Part shown: one piece after another, positions 1 to 11,625 of the stretch
Numbering within the stretch: the stretch's first letter is position 1
Layout: the number at the start of each line of letters is the position of its first letter
From: Cyclostephanos tholiformis
Lineage: Eukaryota > Bacillariophyta > Thalassiosirophyceae > Thalassiosirales > Thalassiosiraceae
Length of the DNA stretch: 21,463 bases
Direction: 5' to 3'
NCBI GenBank assembly: GCA_036939975.1
Contig: JALLPB010000166.1
Location: 1 to 21,463 of the forward strand
Made by a program: the position numbers and the translations under genes
Notes under the pieces: model-generated
Seen by the model: only the letters and a program-made list of their open reading frames with translations
What the model was told of the DNA's origin: nothing
The model's database searches: none

Positions 1-11
1 GGGCTAGGTAT

Positions 12-119
12 TACTTGAATTATTTTATTCTGCCAAGGCATTTCTAGCCTTTGTCCGGCAGAATAAAGAAATAACTCAAGTTTTTGGCTGCGGGCGAGGG
101 CCAGAGAAGCCTTGGCAGA
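12..119. repeat. Nested inverted repeats in left flank
   Basis: Positions 13-34 and 57-81 are imperfect reverse complements; the right arm is three bases longer. The loop holds a smaller hairpin, AAGGC (35-39) with GCCTT (47-51). In addition 29-39 is a perfect 11-base reverse complement of 109-119 (core TGCCAAGG/CCTTGGCA). No open reading frame is visible. It could be the end of a small nonautonomous element or an RNA-level 3' structure of a gene outside the window; the sequence does not decide. Confidence 0.6.
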
Positions 120-140
120 TAATAGGAATCCTTTCCTTTG

Positions 141-216
141 GGGGGAGGGGGGAACCTCCCCCTTTGTGATAGGAAAAAGTACCAATGAGCTTTACGTAAC
201 ACTTTGTGTTATTGGT
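141..216. repeat. Two further small hairpins in left flank
   Basis: GGGGGAGG at 141-148 pairs with CCTCCCCC at 155-162 around a six-base loop. A second hairpin has an outer stem ACCAAT (181-186) with ATTGGT (211-216) and an inner stem AACAC (198-202) with GTGTT (206-210) around TTT. From about 217 to 480 I see AT-rich sequence with no gene and no clear signal. Confidence 0.55.
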
Positions 217-512
217 TCTAGGCTAGTATTCAATATTTTGCGGGAGCTAATTCCGAACATGCTGTAACTTCGAAGTTAGCTGCGACATATCCTCGTGGTC
301 GTCATTTGCGCAAACTACTATAATTAAAACAATTATCTTGTAATTTAGTTTGCATGTATCCAAAAGCACGACATCTATCGTAGAATTGAGGAATAGTGTA
401 AATCACTGAAAGAGACAAATAAAATGCGATTCTTAGACACAACCCAAAGACGCGCCATATCGTGGTCATAACGCCGCGTAGACCTACCTAGCTAGCAGGG
501 GAAGGTAGGACA

Positions 513-529
513 GGGCGGGCGGGGGCGGG
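513..529 (+). promoter_or_regulatory. G-quadruplex-type / GC-box motif in ATR 5' leader
   Basis: The sequence GGGCGGGCGGGGGCGGG has four G runs of at least three separated by single C bases, which fits the canonical intramolecular quadruplex pattern with one-base loops. It also resembles a GC box. It ends 13 nt before the ATR start codon, so it lies in the core promoter or the 5' untranslated region. A small inverted repeat, CCTACC (483-488) with GGTAGG (504-509), precedes it. Its function is inferred, not shown. Confidence 0.55.
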
Positions 530-542
530 AGAACAAAAACAA

Positions 543-3500
543 ATGCCGGCGGTATCGGAGAAACATCCGGCGCCATCATCGTCGTCATCGACGTCGACGT
601 CGTCGCATTTGCCATCGAGCCTCGTGCCGAAATTGCTCGAGGCATGCGAGCGACACGGTCGTCGACACGAGCGCGAACGACGCGTCGATGACGATGACGG
701 CGGGACGTCGTCGTCGTCGTCGTCGTCGTCGTGGTGCGACGACGAGCTCGCGTCGTTCGCGAGGGTGTTGCCGAGATTGGAGGGGACGATCGAACCGCGC
801 AAATCTACGTTTAAGGATGGATACGCCCCCCCCCGTCGAGGGGGGGAAGATCTTCGAGAGGCCGCGGGGGAGGCGGAGACGGGCGACGGTACGATGATAC
901 GGAACGACGACGACGACGGCGACGACGAGGGGGACGACGACGTCGATCGCATGTGCGCGCTGTATCGCGAGATGGCGTCCGGGTCGTTCTGTCCCAACGC
1001 TCGTCGCGTCCTCCTCGTTGCTACACCCCCCCCCGCCCCCGCCGACGATGCTGACGAGGTCGGGACGAATGACAACAACGATGACGACGACACGGGGATC
1101 ATCCTCGGCGTGATACCACGAGTCTCGGCGTTGCTAAATCACGTCTCGATGGATCCCGATAGGGCGGCGTACGTCGCCCCTCCGTCGCCCCGGGGCCGCG
1201 GTCGCGATTATTACTCGCATCGCGACATCGGCGACGAGGGGGGAGGGGCATCGTCCGATATCGGAACTACGATATCGCACCTGCTATCGCTAATGCGACA
1301 TTACGAATCCAAATGCGCGGCATGTCGCGATCTGCTGTGCCTTTCGGATCGTCTCGGTAATTTGGATTATGATGGCGCGTTGTTCGATCCTCCGTCGAAT
1401 ACTACCGAGGAAGTCCGGGGGGGCGGAGGGGGGGGAAGGGGGGTAAAGGGTATCGAGGCTAATCGCACGATGACGACGATCACAGGGGGGGAGGAGGTGC
1501 GCATCGAGATCTTCGCGATTCTCAGGACGCTGATGATGCGACGACGAGTTACGAGGCGAAAAGGCGTAGACGATAACCCCTCCTACGACGAATACGAAGT
1601 CCATTGGGTAGGCGTTCGTACTCGTAAAAGTCTCCTGGCGGTGCGACTCACGGTTTGGACGGCGCTACGGAAGCTCGTACCCGCTTTGCTCACGGTAGGG
1701 GGACGCGACGACGGAATCACATCAATGGCGACGTTAGCGCGTTTACGCGGCGAGGTGGTGGACAATGTTCTCTCCTCCGCGGGTGACACGACGCTGCTCT
1801 CGCCCGTCAGACGTCGCTTCTACTCCCGCTCGTCATCGTCGTCTTCGTGGACCTATTCGTCCGAATCCGTCGAGGTCCATTCCATTCTGGAGATGCGCAC
1901 CGAGATAGCGATATCGGGACTCCTATCGGCCCTGTCGGATCATTTGATGGGAGGTGGCGGCGGCGAGGATGGCTCGTACTACGACGACATCCTACCACAA
2001 TGCGACGTCCACGGGAGGAACGATCTCGCGATGATGGCGGCGGAGGCGGCTAGATGCTGCCTCCTGACCTCGACGCCCGTCGCAGGGGGCGGTCGCGCCC
2101 CCGGAGGAAGGCGGCGATCGCTACGTCGAATTCTGACGACGACGCGCTCCTCGGCCCTGTCGGACCTGATCGCGTCGGCGATCCTATTGCCGTACCCCCC
2201 CTTGGCCTCTATGACGTGCGCCTTTGACGCATGGTCATGCGCCCTCCCGCTCCTCGCGGATTGCATCCCCACCATTGCCGCTGACGGCGGTGACGTTCCT
2301 TTGGAAAATGAATGTCTAGGCGGAGTCGTCATGCGGGCGATACACGTCATACTTGTGTCGAGCGCGAGGGGGGGGTCTTCGGGATTCGAATATGACACGC
2401 CACATTCGTTCGTGGAACACTTCGGGAACATTTGCCTGACAAGAGGGTACTTCTCGCGTTTACTTCGGTTGGCGAGTGAATCCGAGCCTATTTCCGGTCC
2501 GGCGATATCAATACTCGCGCTTCTCCTCGAGTCGTCCTCCGTAGCAGCCCCGATGATTGCCGATGATCCCGTGGAAACCGCGTGTTCGTACGCCATTGTG
2601 GCATCGGAGGCTCGCGATCGGGACGACGGCGTGGCGTCTGCCGTGGGCGATTCGAGTCCGGAATCGACGATGGTCCGATCGGGAAGTAAGCGGAGGAGGC
2701 TGGTACGTCGCGAAGAGGACGGAGGGTCTCCCCTCGGATTGTTGATGCAGGCGGCATTTGCCCACGCTATAACGGACGCCCTATCCAATGCGCGCAGGAT
2801 CGCCACGAGACGCGCTAGGGCGGATGAAGGTCGCGTCATCGTTGGCGGGGAGCCTGAATTGACATCCCTGGTCGACGAAACGGACGCCCTATTGCTCAGG
2901 GTCGTGACCGGAATCCTTCGAGTTTTGCTATTACTGCGCGGCCAGACGACTGCCGACGGCAATTATGGACCACGGCGAAAAGCCGATGAGGTCATATCGC
3001 GCTTGTTCCGATGCGTCCGATTCGTATCAGAGAACCTCGTTCGACAGAAGAGCGACGGGATGCTTGTTCACGTCGAACCGGGCGTATTGCGCTCCGTGCT
3101 CTCATCGATAGTTGCTGTTGGGTTTTACGCATGTCGCTTGCGTGAAGAGTCATCAATCGATCATTCATCGGCAAGAGAAGCGATATCGCATTGCGCCATT
3201 TCGACGTTGCAATTGTTGGACTTCGATCAGGCGTACGAGGTCGATGAAGATGAGTGCTCAAGGATGATGAGACGCGCGAATAGGAGAGGTTTGTGCGATG
3301 GAAGGTGCTTTCGTTTAGTCTCGATGGTGGGGGCGACTGCTAAGCCGTACATGAATACATGTAGCTGCGGACTCATTCACGAACTCACCGGACATCTTGT
3401 GAATGAATTTTATTTTGTCGATATCTTGCCGTTGCCATGCCGGTAAGATCAGGTGACCATTTTCCTCGTTATTAATCTAAAAACATGTACATCCTCACAA

Positions 3501-6500
3501 ATTCAAGCTGGTTTTTATCTTGCATCATTCAAGGTGCATTTTTCTGGCTATGTTTTATCCTGTTGAAGGGTATTATGAAACGACTCTGTCTTCCATTGGA
3601 TGCTTGTTATCCAGAAATGCAAACTTGCAAGTCCCGATGGTTGTAAGGACGGCATTGCTTGGGCTCCCGAGCTTGTTTTTGTCCCTTGCTCGACACAACA
3701 AAAGAAATAATGCCGACGCTGCGAAGTATCTGAAAATAGTGATGGATTCGTTCAACTTTGAGGACCTTGCAATACAGTATGCGAGCAGTATGATTGATGG
3801 AATCAAAGTCAGCGCCATGCTATCGCTTTCCCAGCTCGTCAGTTTATATTCTGCGGCGTCCATTGTGGCCTCAGGCAAAAATCATGATGAGCTAAGCAAT
3901 GATTTCCAAGAAGCATCGTTGTATCTGCAACATCAACTGAACTCAGGATGTAATGGGATTTGTTCTTCTGTCCTAGGTCTTTGGTCTCTCGCGGTTCGTC
4001 CTATGGCGACCACGAAAGATGCTCACTTTCATCCTACGTTGGTTCTCCCTGCTTTCCCAAAGAATTGCTCTAGTTCACGTTTTCTTTCTAGGAGCGACTC
4101 TCGTCAGGCGTGGATGGCAAGCCTGATTTATTTTCAATCTGTTCTCGCTGTTGTACCTGTATCGATTCTGCGATCGTCAAAGACACATGAGTTTTTTTCA
4201 GACAATCGACACTTCAATATTTTCGATGAGTTGGTAAACGAGACTTGTGGTCACGTGAAAGACATAGAATCAGTATCTAGTCAAATGCCTACACACGTAT
4301 GGTTCTTTCTCATGCCTTTTATTGGTTGCGACGCAACAACCCGGGGACAAGCGGCGAAAACGTTCGGCCAAATTCTTTTGACTAATGAATGCAAGGTCCT
4401 ATCTGCGTTTTTCGCACCGGAGAGCGACGTCATAACTCAGATGACAAATGGAAGCGAAACAGCTCTAACGGCTGTGAACAGGCTTTTTTCTGAGATCAAT
4501 GCCATCTTGAGACTCTGCGGCCTAACCCAAGATGCTCTATTTTTCAAAGAGACAGATTTCATACCTGTTAGTAGAGCAAATGTCCCTCAAAGTTTTAATA
4601 TCGGGTTATCCATACGGGTTTTTACATCACTGTGTCGGTGGGCGCCGGCGGAAACAGCTGTCGAGATTTGGATTCTCGAGCGGTCTCTACTCTCTTTGAT
4701 AAGGATCTGGATTGCAAGCGAAGGCGGGTATGTGTTCGACGGTGAATCAGACAAAGACTCCCCAACCTGCCATCTCTCACTCGCCAGCAATGCATTTGAT
4801 CAGCTCAGGGAAGTATTCAAGGTCATTAGCGATTCATCGCATTCGTCAGATCTCTCGAAACATGTTGATAGCATTATGTCAAAGGTCTTTTGTGAATTTT
4901 TTCTTCCACAACAAGAAATAGCGGCGTCGATGAGGTACAGGCTTCTTTCAGCGTTTATCGGGACTTTTTTACTACCATTATCTACAGCCAATGAAAGTCG
5001 GAGAGCTCAAAATTCATTTGAGGTGTCAAGCGCTTTTGAGATAATGGAGTTTATCGACGGCGTTTATCCATTCGTCATCGTTCAATTGATTAAAGATGAA
5101 GACCATGGTAAGGATTCTATTTCGTGACTGATTTGTCTGTGGAGTCTTCCAGATGAAATTCTCACCCGATTTTGCTTAAGAGGCGATTCAAATGTGCGCC
5201 GCGTTTCGCATGTTTCTACTCAGCGAAGCGAAGAAGTTGAATAAGGAAGAACAGAGAGTCCAGAAAAAGAATTTGACCGAGATCACCATCGGTACTCGCC
5301 AAGACTACAAGCGTCTTGGACCGTTATCTAGGTCGATTGTGCCTGGGGTGTCAATATCAACCGCAAAACTAATTGAAAATGCGAAGCTGCTGTGTATCAA
5401 AACCGATGTAATTTCGAACGTTCTACCTCGGTTGCTGTTACATCCGGATCATGGTCCTCTCCGTTTCTTTACCGATAAAGTTTGTCAATCTGAGTTGAGC
5501 TATCCAGTCATTCTTCGAGAGATTGGCCTCCCAGTTCTGAAGACCTTAGTTTGGGAACTTGGCGGGGATGATCCTGAAGAAGACAACGAGGACGAGATGT
5601 ACAATAGCTTTGCGGTTGGGAATCGCTTTAAGAGGAGGGATGTGCGCCTGGCACTGACGAGGGGATTCTTACTTCGAGAGGGGGGTGCATCATCCAACGT
5701 CCAAAATTTACTCATATCATCCTATGGTTCTTCTGATGATGCAATATGCGCAAGCAATGCTAGGAGTTGGGTATCACCAAACATAATGTTCCTTCTTGTT
5801 AACATTGTGCTTCATCAATGGCCAAAACGTTCAGAGTGTGAAAAGTTTAAGGCAATCAAATGTCTACGAGGGATGCTCCAATACGTTCCACCTCCGGAGT
5901 CACCGCAATATATGCCCCAAATAATGTCAGCCATTAACAACGCGATCACGACAATGGATCTTCCTGGAGAGAGACGTCAGGTCTCCAAACTTAACTACAT
6001 TGCAGTGGCGACCTTATTCGACTTCGTAAAAATAGTTACATCACACGAAGCCGCGCAAGTAGGACAAAATCTTGTGTTCATTGTCGTGGCACTATTTCCT
6101 TTGTTCGATAGTAAAGTCCCAGGCTGCGAAAATGATCTAGCAAGAAGACATGCTGTGAAATTGCTGGAATGGCTGGCATGTGGCGAGGCGAATGAAAATC
6201 TTCCACAATACTTTAGTGAGATCCCATTTTTACCTTTCACACACGACCTGACAAACGTCAGAACGATTCTTTCTAAAAAAGGAGTCCAGCTTGATGATGC
6301 TCGCCTGATGTCTCAATCTGAAGATAGTGCCCTTCTTGGATCAAGGTTTCTTAGCAGAATGAATGTAAGCACCGTCTTTTGTGTCAGGTTGACTCATTTA
6401 TCGAACAATCTCACATTGGAATACGTTCATTTCTTCGGCTAGAATTTATCACGATTGATGATGTCTCACGAAAACCAAAATGTACGCAAGGTAGTCCTTA

Positions 6501-9500
6501 CACATATGACTGAATTAATCAAGGCAAACAGAGATCTATTTCAGAGTTTGATTGTCAATGAAGAGCTTTCGTCGATGAATTTTCTTACTATTGTTCATAA
6601 TTCAAAGATAAATGGGAAATGCGCTGGTTCAGTCATGCCAGGTATGATAATACACAGTATGCATCTTTTTTGATCAACAATAACTCTGAAATAGAAATAT
6701 GTGCATGCCTAACTCTGTTTTTTTTTATAATTTTGGCAGATGATGATGAAGCTGGAATCAATGGAGGCTTCGTAACCAAACTTTTGATACGACTTTTGTC
6801 AAGATGTGTTGATGAATCGGATCTCGACCTTCGCGACGTAATAGCACGTTGCCTTGGTGAAGTCGGAGCCATCGACCCTAACAGACTCGGTAAAGAAATA
6901 CATTCTTCTCAATTTTCGGGGAACTCTGCGGGAAGCGATGATAGTGCTAAATGGAGACTGATGAATCCACCATGGAAGACTCAAATCACTGTGTATCAAT
7001 TGCGTCTTGTGACGGGGCATCTTGTATCAGGCCTGAAATCTGCCCCTACTACTTTGGATCAGCACAAAATATCATTTGCTATTCAGGAACTGCTTAAGAT
7101 TTTGGACAAGGAAATGGGTGGTAAAAACCAGAAAGAAATGACCCCCCTGCTCAAGGAGAGGCTCCACGAAGCAGGAGTCATCAATATTGTTGAGCCGTTT
7201 TGGTCCACGAATTACAAGCAAGTTGATACGATAGCCCCGCGGTTGCCCCCATATTTCAGCAAATCATCTACATTCTTTTCTTGGCTCTCCTCGTTCTGTC
7301 GATTTCTTGTCAGTCAAAGTAACGCCAACAAGAAAAGTGCTTGGGGAGATTTCTTCTATGCCTGTCGGTCTGCTATTCGGTCTCAATCTGGTATAGGTGT
7401 AGCGGAATTCCTCTTACCTCTCTTTGTTCTCGACAGTCTCTGTTTCGGGACGAAAACCGATGAAGAGATCATCGTCGACGAATTCCTTCAAGTGCTGAAA
7501 TTTGAATGCGTGCACCCAATGGATATGAAAGAGCGCGAGAAAGCGGCAAATTCTGTATTTTTGGTAATGGATGTACTACGACATTGGCTGGAGAAAGAGA
7601 TTGAGCTAAGATCTAAACTGAAATCTAAGAGGGGTAGTCCTCCAAGTGATAATGTCGAGTTGTCGTGGCCTGTAGTTGGGTGCACAGAAAAAATACAAGG
7701 TTTCCTCTCTCGTATTCCGCTCTCCTCTTGTGCAATTGCGGCAAGTAAAGTTGGAATGCGTGCACGAGCGCTTCAATTTCTCGAAATCGACGGCCGAAGA
7801 AGGGCCGTACGCTATGGGGAAAATAGCAGTCCAAATGTTGATATGAAAGGCACAAAGAAGTTCTTAACGTCTGACTTGCTTGATGGAGTAGACTTAAAAT
7901 TGGCTCAAATGCTGCTAGGGCAACTCAATGATTTCGATACAATGATGTTTGTCGTGCAAAAGAATCAACACACGAATCTCACTGTACGAATCACCGAAGA
8001 AGCTGCGGAACGAGAGATGTATGAAGACTGGGAGGGGGCTCATCAGGCATATGAGCAGTTATTAGACAGCAGATTAAATGGCGAAAACACAAGTCAACTA
8101 GACCTTGCGGTAGAGAACACTAAGTCAAGCACGCAGAAAGGGTTGCTGAGATGCCTCTTGAAGCTTGGCCGTCTTGACAGTGCTTTGAACCAAGCGTATG
8201 GAATGTCAACGCAAGATCAAACTCAGAAAAACATACAGGTCTGCACCGAGTTGCTTCCCTCCGCAGTCGAAGCTGCTTGGAGGCTGGGAAACTGGCCTGT
8301 TCTGGAGAGTCTCGTCAATAATTTGAGTGACGAATCGGCAATGGATGCCGACGCACGATATCATGTATCCTTCGGCCGCGCTATACATTACCTTCATTCT
8401 AAGTCACACACAAGAGTCGTTACGTGTCTGAAGGACGCAAGGGCATCGATCATATCCTCTCTATCCAGTGCGGCGCGAGACGGGTACACCCATTCTTTCC
8501 CCTATTTAATGCAATTGCAGGCATTGCAGGAGGTTGAGTGCATATCGTCCATTTATTTCGATGATGAAACGAACTTTCAAAAATCCTACCTTGGAATTGT
8601 GACGTCTAAACAGTGGAACGATAGATTGAAGGTATCGACTCCTGATATCACTGGATCAAGCGCAATATTAAATGTCAGGCTCTTGCTCTCTCGCATCGCA
8701 AATGAGCCCTTCATCGAAGGATCTATGTGGCTTGACATCGGCAAAACGGCAAGAAAGGGAGGTTTGTATACAGTTGCACAGCACTCATTGACTCAGGCGA
8801 ATGTTGCCTTTTGCAAGTCATTGAGCTTAAATGAACAGGCTTATGAATCTATCGGAAAAGTCAAGCTTCAGGTAGCGAAACTTAAGCATGCCATCGGTGA
8901 ATCGATGACTGCGTTGAAGCTAATCGAGGATGACATCCCTGTTTCTATTTTCCTTATGGACGAGAAGCGTCTAGAAATGTATACTTCAAGTGATAAAGGC
9001 CAAAGTAGCGAAACAGTTGCTCGCAGGATACTTCAAGCTACAGAGTGGATGGCATGTGGTGGACTTAAGAGTAATCCTGAAATCAAGAACCGCTATCTCA
9101 CTGTGTTGAAGCTTGCGCCTAACTGGGAACGAGGTATGTATGATATAAGTCACACATTTTTTGTAATGGTGGCTTCGTCAGCTTAAATTATTACGCTTGT
9201 CTACTTGCGCCAGCACACTTCGATTATGCGAAATTTTTAGACTCACTATTTGAGTCTCGAGTTTCCGCATCTGCCTACGATCGTGCACATGCAATTAGGA
9301 CAATTCAGGAATGCCAGGACAACTTGCTTGGTTCTGTTCAGCACTATGGAATGGCTTTACAGTTGGGTAAAAAACACGTTTACCAAGCACTTCCACGCCT
9401 GCTGGCTATGTGGCTTGAATTCACATCTTTAGAGGGGAAGAGTGGTATCGATGATGGCAGTAATGGCAAAGGAAAGTTTGTGTGCGAAATTTGATTTTGA

Positions 9501-11415
9501 CTCTCTTTATATTTGCATCCACCCCTGATTTCTTTTTCATTCAACTATTACCCTTGCAGATCACTTGGTTACACATCAAACGCTAATGAATGAGCTCATC
9601 AGAACTCTAGCGCCCAAAATTCCAGAGCATTTGTTTTACACTGCATTGCCTCAACTCCTCTCTCGTGTTGTTCATCAAAATGATGAAACATCAAAAAATG
9701 TCGCAATGATTATCCGCTCTGTGCTTGCCAAGTACCCTCGCCAAGCTATGTGGTCATGTGGGTGGTTGCGATTCTCAAAATCTGACGAGAAGAAGAAAGC
9801 AGGAGAGGCGATTTTCCATGCCGCACAGAAGATGTTGGAAAGAAATGAGAGAGAGAAGTCGATGCGAAATTTGCTTAGCGCGTCGAAGAGTCTGTTTCAT
9901 TTCTTCATCCAACTAGCTCAGTTTACTCCGAAGGGTACTGCAACAGCTGTCAGAATGAAAGTCCCTAATTTTGACACCGAACTGCAACATTTTATCCCTC
10001 CAATACAGGCAGCGTTATCTTTATCACCTGGTGCTTTAGAAGGGTCAGCTACCACCGACGTGTTTCCATCTTTTGTACCAAGAATGCGAGCCTTTAACCC
10101 TGAGCTAAAAATTATGCAATCCAAGGCGAAGCCAAAAAAAGTTAGCATTTTCGCAGTGCCATCTACAGTCGCGCTCCAGAATACGTTGCCGACTGATGGC
10201 CACTCTATAGCTCAAGATGTCGGAGAAATGCATTTTCTTGTAAAGCAAGAAGCTAAGGGCGATCTTCGTAAAGACTCTCGTGTTCAGGACCTGAATAATG
10301 TAATCAATCGCTTGTTTGCCAGTCGGAAAGGGTCGTCTGGTCCTGATAGTCGCAGGCGAAGACTGCGCCTACAGTTGCGGACGTTTTCAGTGGTCTGTCT
10401 TGCTGAAGATTGCGGCATTCTTGAGTGGGTGCCTAACACCGAGTCACTTCGTAGTGTAATCACAGGAACTTACAATCCTCAAGTAGCTCCCGATTCAATG
10501 CATCGGTGGGGTCGGCGAATAACGAACTTTGCTGATCCTGAACTACGAGATACCTTTACTAAATGCCAAGACGTTTATTTTAAGCAAGGAGATCTTGCAT
10601 TGGCAACGAAAAAGTTTGACGAATTGATACTGAAACAGTACTTGCCCGTAATGTATTGGTGGTTTGTTCATAATTTTTCAAGTCCGCACGCTTGGTATCA
10701 AGCAAGGACGAACTTTACCTTATCAACTGCTGTATGGTCTGCTGTCGGTCACATCATTGGACTCGGTGACCGTCACTCCGAAAATATATTGATTGATACA
10801 AGCAGCGGCGAATGCGTGCATGTCGATTTTGACTGGTAAGTTTGCCCTCCTTCGCCGTGCTATATTATTGTCCTATTAGCTAGCGTATATATCATCATCA
10901 ATCATATAATCTTCAGCATTTTTGACAAGGGTCTCAATCTGCCCAAACCTGAGATTATTCCATTTCGTCTAACACCCAACATGCTGGATGCATTCGGCCC
11001 AACTGGGGCTGATGGAATGTACACTGGAGCACTCACTGAGTCTATGAGAACCCTTCGGAAGAATCGCGATACACTTCTGTCTGTCCTTGAGCCCTTTCTT
11101 AATGATCCAGTAATTAACTTCAAGAGTAAAAGTCAAAAGAAGACGAAAGAAGAGAAGGACGCCAAGGACGCTGAGGAGGCAAAAAAAGTAATTGCCAACA
11201 TTGAAGGTCGGCTGAATGGAGAATACAATCTGACAAATCCCAACTTGATGAATCCTAATTTAAAGAAGTCCAGGAGCAAGGATGCTACCATCACGTCGGA
11301 ACCGGCTCATTTCACCAAGCTCTCTGTTGAGGGTCAGGTGCAGAAAATGGTCATGGAGGCAACAAGTCACGAAAATTTGGTCCAAGTTTATGTAGGGTGG
11401 ATGCCTTGGATTTAG
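543..11415 (+). CDS. ATR: ATR/Mec1-type PIKK checkpoint kinase (8 exons)
   Basis: This is the replication-stress and DNA-damage Ser/Thr kinase ATR, expected in the nucleus and recruited to RPA-coated single-stranded DNA. Exons: 543-3442, 3534-5107, 5181-6364, 6443-6641, 6740-9133, 9214-9459, 9560-10835, 10917-11415. They join in frame to 3423 residues. Motifs: KRRRL near 716, as in animal ATR; RCIFLAMFYP across the exon 1/2 junction; UME region near 1887-2000, ending in CLGEVGAIDPNRLG (1990-2003); FAT helices to about 2830; kinase with Lys3061, GDLRKD, DCGILEWV, catalytic loop GLGDRHSEN (Asp3236, Asn3241) and DFD (3255-3257, in place of DFG); FATC 3392-3423 ending GWMPWI. All key catalytic residues are present. 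ATRs are usually about 2400-2700 residues; the excess lies mainly in exon 1, with Ser, Asp and Gly runs. The exon 6 donor is uncertain (9445 also keeps frame). Exon 1 is CpG-rich and later exons are not. Confidence 0.93.
704..732 (+). repeat. TCG/GTC microsatellite encoding poly-Ser in ATR exon 1
   Basis: About eight consecutive TCG triplets encode a serine run near residue 55-63 of ATR. Other TCG/GAC-rich patches lie at 577-605 and 904-945, the latter encoding an Asp-rich stretch. The region lacks conserved residues and is probably a disordered N-terminal extension. Triplet number is likely to vary between strains. Confidence 0.7.
826..846. repeat. C9/G7 inverted homopolymers in ATR exon 1
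   Basis: Nine C (826-834), GTCGA, then seven G (840-846) form a short hairpin-capable inverted repeat inside coding sequence (residues reading PPRRGG). Such runs are prone to sequencing error and replication slippage, but the reading frame stays open through this one. Confidence 0.6.
1417..1450 (+). repeat. G-rich quadruplex-type tract within ATR exon 1
   Basis: G runs of 7, 8, 6 and 3 bases at 1417-1423, 1428-1435, 1438-1443 and 1448-1450, separated by short loops, meet the canonical quadruplex pattern on the coding strand. They encode a Gly-rich linker between helical segments of the kinase N-terminal region. The frame remains open, so the tract is probably not mis-sequenced by a non-multiple of three. 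Confidence 0.6.
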
Positions 11416-11625
11416 GTAGATAACTGCAGGATAATGATTATTGACTAAATCGTTATGTTTGCCGACATCCAAACTGGACACACCAGGCTTGCCAGATTTA
11501 TTTTTGCTTGTCTAGTTTGCCAAGAACAATGGCGCATCATTGATCTGCCAAGTCCTCAACTCGTCGCTGTCGAAGTCACCAATCTTGCCTGTTATAATTC
11601 ACCATGGTCGGAAAACGTTCCATAC

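Noticed and set aside
488..1102. 204-codon minus-strand frame rich in Ser, Asp and Pro
   Set aside because: It is the reverse reading of the GAC/TCG repeats in exon 1; low complexity only.
1979..2962. 327-codon minus-strand frame opposite ATR exon 1
   Set aside because: It is antisense to a supported exon, has no recognisable domain, and CpG-rich codons such as TCG and CGA rarely create stops on the opposite strand.
543..3446. Exon 1 as a separate gene ending at its own stop, with ATR starting near 3550
   Set aside because: A good GTAAGA donor precedes the stop, the phase fits the acceptor at 3533, the junction restores a segment resembling animal ATR (RCIFLAMFYP against RCVFLLTLFP), and KRRRL in exon 1 also fits ATR. 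Not fully excluded without cDNA.
5153..5180. Alternative ATR intron 2 acceptor at 5152
   Set aside because: It would put exon 3 in a frame that stops within about 30 codons and loses the conserved MCAAFRMFLLSE segment; the acceptor at 5180 keeps it.
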